Assembly: GCA_902806595.1 (NCBI GenBank)
Contig: CADCXC010000006.1
Location: 248,001 to 312,000 of the forward strand
From: Pyrenopolyporus hunteri
Taxonomy: Eukaryota > Ascomycota > Sordariomycetes > Xylariales > Hypoxylaceae
DNA: 64,000 bases
Direction of reading: 5' to 3'
The notes under the pieces are model-generated. The model saw only the letters and a program-made list of their open reading frames with translations. It was not told where the DNA came from and did no database searches. Of the stretch, positions 52,691 through 61,659 are shown in pieces; the first letter of the stretch is position 1; every line of letters begins with the position of its first letter. The translations under genes were made by a program, and so were the position numbers.

Positions 52691-55394
52691 CGTATTTAAA
52701 AATAAGTTAAAATAAAGTAATATAATTATAATATTTAATATATTTTTTTTTTTTTTTTTGTTTATATAAATATATTAATAATATATATACGTAACCGTTT
52801 ATATTATTTTATTTTCGATAATATAAAAATATCGACGAAGTAAATAATAAAATATTTATTACGAACTTTATTCGAATTTCGTTAAGATATATAAAATTGC
52901 GTTTTTATATTATTTGATGTAATATTAAAAGTAATAATAATAAATAATAAAAAATAATAGTTTTTTTTTATATATTAATATAATCTTTAAATAATATTAA
53001 AATAAATAATATATTTTAAAATAATTTAATTTTAAATAATTAATAAAAGTTAAAAAATATTAATATTAAAATTTTTATATTTAATAATTAAAAATAAAAA
53101 ATTAATGGTAATATAAATTTTAATTAATTTATTTATATATTTAAAAAATTAAAATCGTTTAAATTATATAAGTATATTATTTTAAAATATATCGAGTTTC
53201 GGGTAAGAAAGTTTTATTAATATTAATAACTTTAAAAAAATAATTTTACGATAAATAAATATTTTGTTAAAGTGTTTAAATCGATAATTTATAAACTTTT
53301 ATATTTTTTCGAATAAATAATTGTCGAAGGTTTTTTTTATTTTTTTTTCCGTTAATATAATATTAAATATAAATTTTAACGATATTTTTGTTAATTGCGA
53401 TATTTTTATACGGTTTTTATTTAATTTAATTATTTAAAAATAAAATTTTTTTTATTTCGATTTATTCGAAAGTTTATTTTTCATCGGATTTTTTAAATCG
53501 ATTAATAATAATTATAAAAATTAAATTTTTTTTTATAACGGTAGGAAGTAAAAATATTTTTTTTTAACCTTATTAATAATTATAATAATATTAATTAAAA
53601 TATTACGAAATATGTTATTAAAAAAAATATTATTAAATTTAAGGTAAAAAATATAAAATTTTAAATTCGAAATAGTTTATATATATTTTTTTAATTTTAT
53701 TTATATTATTGTAATTCGAGTGGATTTTTAAAATTTAATAATTTCGTTTATTTCGTATATCGATAGTGTGGATGTTTTATTAATAAAATTTATAAACGAT
53801 ATTTTTAAAATTTTATAATTGTTCGAAGTTTTTTTAAATTTTTTCGATAAAAATAAATCGAAGTTTAAATAATAATTTATAAGGTTAAAACGATCGATAT
53901 TAAAATTTTCGATTAAAACGGGGGGATTTTTTAATTTTTTTTAATTAATATTAAAACGTATAAATTATATAAAAATAATTTAAAAAATTAATTTAAAAAT
54001 ATCGTTAAAAACGTAGTTTTATAATAATAAAACGAAAGTATATTTAAATACGATTAAAATTAATTATTATTAAATATTTTATATAAATATATAAAATTAA
54101 ATTTTAAATTATAACGGTTTTATTATTTATTATATTTTAATTAATAATTTCGTCTTTTAAAATATAATATATTTATAATTAAAATTAAAATTTTCGATAT
54201 CGAATCGCGTCGAATCGAATTTAAATTTAATTAATCGAAATTTTTTTATAAAAGTCGAATAAATTTTATTGATTAAATCGCGTTATTTCTTCGAAAATAA
54301 ATGTTTTATAAATAGTAAAAAAATTTTAATTTATAAATATTTTATAAGAATAAAAAAAAGTTTTTTACGATTATTAAATAAATCGAAAAATATATTTATA
54401 TTTATATAAATGTATATAAAAAAAAAGCGATATTTTAAATTAAATATTAAATAAAATAAATTGTAATAAAATAATAAATATTTTTTTTTATAATATTTAT
54501 TATCGTTATAATATAAATTTAATAATCTTAAAAAATCGATTTTAAAAGGTTATTTATTATATATAAATAATATATTATAAATTATATTAAAAAATGTTAA
54601 TAATATTATATATTAAAAAAAATGTAAATATTTCGAAAATTTTATTAAAAAACGTTTTTAATATTTTCGAATTAATTAAAAATTAATAATTAAATTAAAA
54701 ATAAGATAAAGTTATAAATTGAAATATAAAAAAATAAAAAAAAAAATACGAAGTAAAATAAACGTGTTAAAAATAATAAATTAAACGAATAATGTTAAAA
54801 AAAAAAGTAAAATAAAATTTAATAAAAATATTTAATTAATTATTTTATAAGTTATATAAAATTAAATAAAAACGAAAAATAAATTTTAATAAAATAATTG
54901 TATAATAAAATTATTTATTAACGATTAAATGTAAAATTTTATTATTATTAATCGAAACCTATTATAAAATTATATCGTTAATACGTTATTAATATAAGTC
55001 GATATTTAAAAAATCGTAAATAAAATATAAAAAATCGCGGTTTAAAAAGTAATATAATAAATAAAATAATAAAATTATTTTAAATTTTATTATCGAATAT
55101 TTAAATAATTAAATAATCGTATAATATTAAAATTAAAAAAATTAATATTAAAAAAATTAATAATAAAATAAAATTTTATTTTATATTATCTCGCGTTTAT
55201 AATAATCTTATTAATTTATAAAAGTATACGAGTTTTAAAAAGTCGATAATAATAGTAAATATTTAAATATATAATAACGTTTTTTATAATTAAAATTATA
55301 AAACGTTATAATAAAATACGACACGTAACGCGATAAATTATAATTTTATAAAAACGTGTTAACGGTAAAAATATTCGATGTTTCGAAATTTATT

Positions 55395-55655
55395 AAACGA
55401 ATAAAAAGTTGTTAATTAATAATCGATTAATTATTATACGATTGTATAATAAAAAATACGAAATAAATAAAATAAATTAAATTATGTATATATAAAAATT
55501 ATAAACGGTTTAATTTCGTATTAATTAATAAATATATTATTTTTAAAAGTTATATTTTAAATGTTTATTATATAAAACGACGAAATATTTAATAAAGGTA
55601 TATTTATTTTTATTATCGTTATAATAAATATTTTAATACGAAGTTATATTATTAT
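55395..55655 (-). repeat. Dispersed repeat, copy D (inverted, block 2)
   Basis: Reverse complement of the repeat at 3692-3960 and 11542-11805, recognisable by AATCGATTAATTATTATACG, then TTTCGTATTAATTAATAAAT, then TTATTATCGTTATAATAAAT. It lies about 150 bp inside the right end of the 17-kb element. It shows that both RIP blocks share a repeat family, and may be a solo LTR. Confidence 0.7.
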
Positions 55656-55860
55656 AATATCGATTATTTAATAAAATTAAGTTATTATATTAATTTAAAT
55701 ATTTTTAATATTATGTTATTTTTTTTCGTATTATATTAGTTATATTAATTTAAATATACGATTATATTATTTTTTTTTTTTAATCGTTTATCGTATATAT
55801 AATTTATGTTATTTTTTTTTTTAATGTTTTAATGGGTTAGCGGTTTTATAATAAATAACT

Positions 55861-56224
55861 AATCGTTTTAAAAGAAATAACCTATTATAATAATATAATC
55901 GTATGTCTAATTTTATAAAGATGATATAATGCGAGAAAAGATGACATAATATGTGGTTAACGGGTTTAAGTAAGTAATTACGTATATAATTTATCATATA
56001 TTAATAATTAATATTTTTAAAACTAAAAGGTTAAAAAAATAAATAAAATAATTAAAAATAGTAATTAAATTAATTAATTTTCGAAATATTTAAATTTTTA
56101 AACCGTATATTTCTATTTATTTTATTTAATTAATTATAAATTTTTATTATTTAAGAATTTTTTTACGGTTTATGTCATCAATTTTCAGTTGTTTTGGCGG
56201 GTTAGCGATTTAAGGGGAATGGCC
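55861..56224 (+). mobile_element. Short TIR element, right copy, truncated
   Basis: Repeats the left short copy in direct orientation: AATCGTATGTCTA, GAGAAAAGATGACATAA, then ATTACGTATATAATTTA and CATATATTAATAATTAATAT. It ends with the least-mutated terminal repeat of the array (56170-56224, ATGTCATCAATTTTCAG then TTTTGGCGGGTTAGCG then AATGGCC). Its left terminal repeat is missing. The last 60 bp still contain many CpA sites, so RIP stops close to the element's edge. Confidence 0.65.
56170..56224 (-). repeat. Outer right terminal inverted repeat
   Basis: 55 bp, inverted partner of 38301-38356. The element array ends here and ordinary sequence follows. No convincing target-site duplication is visible next to either outer repeat. 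Confidence 0.85.
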
Positions 56225-56665
56225 CACCATACTAGCGTGCTTGCATTCATTTTACTTTACCTTGCTTATCTCCAAAGCTGATCCCACGCGCCCAGGGCCA
56301 CTTTTTGTAGGTATACATAGCCTATCCAGGTAGGTACCACCGCCTTACCCCAGGCTATGTTGTTCGTTATCCCGAGGCAGGTCCAGGCGATAAGATAAGA
56401 ATTAGCACCCTTCTAGGCAACCCTAACCCCCATAATTACCCCATACCTGCTAAGCTGGTCCACGGCGTGAAAGTTCTCAACGTCTTCTACATTTTAACGC
56501 GTCAATACAATCGGTCCTCCAATTGGTCCTCCCCATCTTCACGAGGCCGTTAGTTACTATGGCTTCACCTATCCTTTTATTCGTGGTTCCATTTGTCTTA
56601 AATCATGAACAGCTAAACCGCTTCTAGATCATACCCGTTGCCAAACCCAACTTCAGAGATCTACC
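56225..56665. other. Gap between the transposon array and the FAD monooxygenase
   Basis: 440 bp of ordinary composition with GTAGGTATACATAGC and CCAGGTAGGTACC words. It must hold the 3' flank of the monooxygenase gene. No other feature is seen. Confidence 0.5.
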
Positions 56666-58549
56666 TTAAGGCGCGTACAGTTGCCTCAAGTATTCCTCCC
56701 ATCCATCGCCATCCCCGACATAGCCAATATACATGTCCGGTCTTACCACCACCGTAAAATTATCTTCGGTAGCGATGATGTCCGAGCAGAAAATATCTAT
56801 CTCGCCCTTGGTTCCGTTACCATGGCCACTATTATGGCCATTGGCCCCTGTCCGACTTAATTTCATCGGGCGGAGAATAAAATACTTGCAGGCGTTTCCA
56901 AACGACTGAATATCCCGACGCCCTCCTACGAAGAGTATCAAGTATTCTCCGTATGAAATCATCGAGTACAAACGTTTTACCTCGTCGGTCCCGAATCGTG
57001 TGAGCCAGATGTCCGGGCATCGTTTGCCAGCCTTCCACATGCCCCGTTCGGATTCGACGATAAGTTCGGATCCAACCCCGTCGTATGAGACTCCCATTCC
57101 TATTCTTACGTCAGCACATCCTCCCAATGGGTTTTTCGCACGAGAACTCTTTCGACTATTCCTACCGGTAATGTATCCAGCGTTCTTTTCAATGGTGGAC
57201 ACGTACTGCTTCGCAGTGTGCGTCGTGTCTCGTACCAAGGTTGCCGCGACATCGATCACTCCCTGCGCCACGGTGCGGCGCTCTACGTCGTAGCTTCGGA
57301 TTAGTTTGACCGCAGCGCCCGGTACTAGGTTGGCGCCCTTAATTGCCGCTACAACACGCCAGCTGAGACTGAACGCATCAGCAATGCCAGTGTTTAGGCC
57401 CTGTCCTCCGTTTACTGAATGAACGTGAGCCGCGTCTCCAGCGAGAATTATACGGCCGGTTCCCTGGTTCGAGACGAATGTAGAAGCGATTCTCTCCTTG
57501 ACTAGAATCCCAGGCTCTTTGTTAGATCTCGCTATATTCGCTTAATTTTAAGGGGCGGGGATGAAGGAGTAGTACATCGACCTCGCGCATACCATCAAAA
57601 GTCGAAAACCACTCCGTCCTCACAAAATCAACTCTATGGGGCGCCATGTGTTCCCTTATAGAATCTTCCGCCTTTTTTTGCGTGATTTCTCCGTCGAGAA
57701 GCACGTAAAACCTTGCCATGCCTCGCTCTCGGGGGATCCACGATACTCGCGACTGACCCCTGAGCTGGAATGTGATGATCTCAGAGCATAGAGGGAAATC
57801 AGTGTCGATGAACGTATCGAGTACCGCCCACACCATCTCAGGCTTCGTCCCCGCGAAGCCGATATCCAGGGCCCGCCGAACTGTTGAGCGCGCACCATCG
57901 GCAGCAATGGCATATTTACTCCAAACCTTGCGACCGCAGTCCGTCGTAAGAGTCACGCCATCTTTAGTCTCGGATATGGAGGTGACTTTCTCGTTGTAGC
58001 ATACAGGCGGCTCTAGCCGATCCCTGAGCACTCGCTCTACGACAGGTTGACCAATCATCAAGAAATTACGGTGAAAGCAATGCCCAAGTGACGTCCACCA
58101 ATGACTTTGGCGAGACTTAAAGTTGCCCTCCGAGAAAGTCGAACTGGCTAAATACAGTGAGCTCCTAATGCCATTCAATCACTAGGGAGTGGCTCACTGT
58201 TACACTTGATCCCGAGTGGAAGTAGCTCATCTAGAACTCCTACCACCTCAAGGTACTGCTGTGTGCGTGCATTCAAGGCATCCGCTCGGCCTATCTGAAG
58301 AGGTCCCGGTTTTGCATCTGAGTGGTTATTAGGGAAGAGTGGTCCCGGTTAAGGATAATGGCATACCTATTACCCTCACGGAAAGCCCTGAACGACTTGC
58401 AAGAAGAGCGGAAAGTAGTCCAGTAGGGCCTCCTAGCCTTGAGTGTCAGCTCTCTATTCTATCTCGAGGTTCAGGTTTGACGACCAACCCCCTATGATTG
58501 CCAGGTCAACACTCTCCTCAGATTCAGCTATTCGATCATCCCGAGCCAT
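56666..58549 (-). CDS. FAD-dependent aromatic hydroxylase (phenol 2-monooxygenase type)
   Basis: Five exons on the minus strand: 58549-58489, 58432-58367, 58317-58198, 58147-57593 and 57501-56666. Introns are 56, 49, 50 and 91 nt, all GT-AG, all phase 1, and joining them restores one open frame of 545 residues. The Rossmann FAD-binding motif GGGPTG is at 20-25 and is split by intron 1. IGRADALNARTQQYLE follows in exon 3. The flavin GD motif GRIILAGDAAHVHSVNGGQG is at 283-302. The C-terminus ends in the thioredoxin-like dimerisation region (VVRPDMYIGYVGDGDG). The family hydroxylates phenolic or other aromatic rings with NADPH and O2. It is divergent from the isocyanide synthase across 862 bp, so a tailoring role on a tyrosine- or tryptophan-derived isocyanide is a reasonable guess. 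No lesion seen although a RIP block starts 440 bp away. Confidence 0.9.
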
Positions 58550-59411
58550 GGTTTGCTGGGGCGGGATGACTTTCCTCAAATTATTCTGCAGAAGCCCTTC
58601 AGAAATTACAACGGAACACGAAATCAAGCGTGTCTCTAAAGTACAAGAGGGCTAAATTCTCATTACAAATTATATTCAAACTCGCTCGGCGAATTTCTCC
58701 CGGGCCAAGTTTCAATCTTCCGTTAGAGCCCCAGGTTTTGGCCTCCGGGGTAGTCATGGGTGGTGTGGTGGGCTCACTGATGGCACTGTTCGCATCCAAA
58801 ACCCTGACTCAATATGATCTCCTGTGACCCCGGAACTCGGTATAGCCGCTGCAATTCCGGCAGAATTTGCGACTGCATGGAAATAATACGACATGGAATT
58901 ACTTCATTCCCCAGGTTTCGATTTATTAAACATCCGCTTTAGGAAGAAAGACGTGCTGCTCTGGTCTAGGAACAGCTTCACGAAGTACGGTCTCGGCCTA
59001 CGGCATACGACTTGTGCATGTGATGGCGTGGGTACCTTTATGGGCAACGCGCAAGCAGAGCGTTGAGCAACACTATATCGAAGCAGACCCTTTTGGATAC
59101 TTGGTCGCTTTAGCCATGATGCCGGAAACACGCACTATAGAAGTGTAGCGGCTATTGGTCTGGTATAAAGCTTGATTCGTTAATATGCAACGTGGCGATG
59201 TCGCCAAGTCGGCTCATTCTCTATTAGACATGCTATTTGAATAAAGGGCTCGCAGTATCGCCACTGATAGCAGTCAGCGACCCCAAGGTTAAGCTCCAAG
59301 GTACCATATGTATCATGCAAAGGGTCTGATTATCCTGCAGAGGCACGCTCGAGTTCATAGGTTTGGCCATACCTACCAACTATCAATGTGCTGCGGAATC
59401 CTACTCACAAT
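58550..59411. promoter_or_regulatory. Shared divergent promoter of the monooxygenase and isocyanide synthase
   Basis: 862 bp between the two start codons with no supported gene. Short open frames at 58630-58827 (+) and 58904-59131 (-) lack family features. I found no certain zinc-cluster or copper-factor site. The shared region implies co-regulation, which is inference. Confidence 0.5.
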
Positions 59412-59427
59412 ATGCCGTCCATCTTGA
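59386..59427 (+). promoter_or_regulatory. uORF overlapping the isocyanide synthase start
   Basis: A 13-codon ORF starts at an ATG at 59386, 26 bp before the main ATG at 59412 and in another frame, and ends with TGA at 59425-59427, inside the main reading frame. If the transcript begins upstream of it, it would reduce translation of the synthase. The transcription start is unknown. Confidence 0.45.
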
Positions 59428-61659
59428 ATCTCGACACTGCCGATGACTTGGCATTTCCAACGGCCCTGACCGAGACGCTGGGAAGTATAGACGCCTCTCA
59501 CCTCGAAACAGCCTCACGTATCTTAAACGTCGTGTCGAGATATAAGCTTGCAAATGATGCATTCTTGGCGAAGACCCACGATGGAGTCAACTTCCTGGCT
59601 CAGATTCGCTCTAGAGTTGCGGCCGGCGAGGCCATCCTCATGTGCCTTCCAGCGTTTCCTTTTAAGTCGCCCAACACGAGCACGAAGGTTCTTGGTCGTC
59701 TCCCTGACAAAGCTGAGGAGTTCGCGCTTGCACACCTTAATGGCTTATGCGCGGCAATAGCAGACATCTATCCCCCAGGGGCAAACTTGATGATTGTCTC
59801 AGACGGGCTTGTATACAACGGTACTCGTCCCTTAACTCATATACCTATTTTATGGTATTAACGAAAAGGAGACCTCCTAGGGGTACCTGATAAGGATGTG
59901 TGGGCATACGGAGAAGCTCTTCGAGCATTAAGAGCAAGAAAGGGTTTTCAACATATCGAATTTTGCCGTCTCAAAGACATTGTACAGGTCGACGTGCCTA
60001 ACGAGTTAGACGAAATAAGATGTAAGCAAAGCTCTACTTATCCGCAATCGGTAAATTAATACCCGCATCGAGAGACGGTTTATTCGAAACTTGCTCAGCA
60101 CACCTAGGTGTATACTAACCTCGACGGCTCGCAGACGTTGCTAATGCCACCAATTTCCGCCACGCCCTCCTACAACAATTTAGCAGGCCTGGATACGACG
60201 TCTCGCTTAGAATATCAGAGGACGAGGACACCTGCCTAACATATAGGGGGTACATCAAGTTCTTAGAAACGGATCTTCAGAACGTCTATCCGATAGGTGA
60301 GGGCCGTAGTAAGTCGAAGTACAAAAGGGGCGTCGAATATATTGCGAAGCAGATGCTTACCAGGGGAGACGTACGTACCTGTACTCCTTTATCACAACTC
60401 TGGCGTATACGCTTTATCATCCTTAAGAAGAAAATGAAGTAGAGCAGCTAAACATTAAGTACAGGCGTTTGCCCGAGCTGTGCGTGAGAGGTTTCCAGAT
60501 CGATTAAGGCTCTCGATCCATGCCTCAACTGGAGAGAGCAAGCTTTCCGTCAATCTGCTGCCCACAGACACATCATTCACTACCCCTTGGCACTGCAGCA
60601 TCGCATTCCGGCTAGACGGTACCATCATCACGGGTCACCGATCACAATTCGACGGCGCCGATAACTTCGAGCTCGTCTATGAAAACAACCTCCCCAGCTA
60701 CTTCAGGGAAAAGAGCGACCTGCTTTCATGGGCCGTCGAAAAGGGGGGCGTAACCTCCGAGCCTCTGTATCCCGCGGGCTTCCTGATCCGACCGGCGGCT
60801 GGTCGAGGCGCCCTGTCGATAAGGGACGTGGACGGCACCAAGGTTCGTGCCCTATCACAGCTCAACTCCCCTGTCGTTCTGCGCGGTTTCGCGCAAACCG
60901 TAAACAGGGACCTATTCGTGGAGAAAGCGGGGGATCTCGGCGCACCCACGGGATGGAAGTTCGGTCTCGTCCTCGAGGTGAGGGACCGCGGGGCCGATAC
61001 GCGGGGTTTGAACAACGTCTTGTCGGCCGAGTGGATGCCGTTCCATTACGATGGGCTATTCAAGACAGAGAAGAGGGTGCGGGATGACGGAAGCGAGGAG
61101 TTAGTCTCTACGCCGCCGGGGTAGGTTACCGCCGCTTTCGCCCCTACGTATCCCCCATCGAACGCTAAACCAGCCATCCAGATTCCAGTTCTTTACTGCC
61201 GTGACGGAGTCGCCCAAGGACACCGGCTTCACACTCTTCTCGTCATCGACCCTGCTATTCAAATATCTCCCTCCGCACCTACCCCTCTCTTCCCTCCGGC
61301 CCTTGACGTGGACCGTATCCACGTCGTCCTTCAACTCGACTGTCATCCATGGGCTGCCCTTGGTCGTCGAGCACCCGATCACAAAGCGTCCATGCCTGCG
61401 TTTCCACGAACCGTGGCCGCAGTCCAAGACGCGGTTCGAGGCCACGCACGTCACGATCGAGAACGCGGCTGCTCACGGCGTCGACGACGCGGGCGTCCGC
61501 GACACGCTGGTGAGCTTGCTACATGACCGCCGCATCGCGTACTACCACGCCTGGGAGAAGGGTGACCTGCTGGTGAATGATAACGTCTTGTCCATGCACA
61601 CGCGAAGCGATTTCACGGCGGGGTGCGACCGCGAGCTTTGGAGGATAAACTTTGATTGA
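59412..61659 (+). pseudogene. Isocyanide synthase fused to Fe(II)/2OG dioxygenase, one frameshift
   Basis: Five exons: 59412-59820, 59872-60021, 60134-60370, 60465-61120 and 61182-61659; introns 51, 112, 94 and 61 nt. Apart from one extra base the model encodes about 642 residues. Exons 1-3 and part of 4 are a Dit1/PvcA-type isocyanide synthase domain (SDGLVYND, NATNFRHALL, EDEDTCLTYRGYIKFLE, then GRSKSKYKRGVEYIAKQM). The C-terminal half is a TauD-like dioxygenase with the iron motif FHYDG (H459, D461) and distal His623 in MHTRSDF. Fungal enzymes of this two-domain plan, such as XanB of xanthocillin clusters, convert an amino acid to an isocyanide. The T run at 60178-60181 has one T too many: the frame enters TAG at 60181-60183 just after the NATNF block and resumes one base later. 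No other splice choice rescues it. It is a fresh pseudogene or an assembly indel. Confidence 0.82.

Larger units (their letters stand above)
38909..55860 (-). mobile_element. Candidate 17-kb TIR DNA transposon, RIP-dead
   Basis: The left edge (38909-38985) is the right-type terminal repeat in inverted orientation and the right edge (about 55800-55860) is the left-type repeat in inverted orientation. The whole interval therefore reads as one element on the minus strand, with RIP having changed GGCC to AGTT at one end. The interior is RIP-saturated and has no recognisable transposase. It contains three minisatellites and an inverted copy of the block-1 dispersed repeat, so other elements have probably inserted into it. 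The termini are seen; that they belong to one mobile unit is inference. Confidence 0.5.

Noticed and set aside
52465..52710. 81-codon Leu/Tyr-rich ORF
   Set aside because: It is the translation of a 57-bp minisatellite inside RIP DNA.
57502..57592. Apparent frameshift and stop in the FAD monooxygenase
   Set aside because: Explained by a 91-nt GT-AG intron: removing it joins WFSTFD to VKERIAS in frame.
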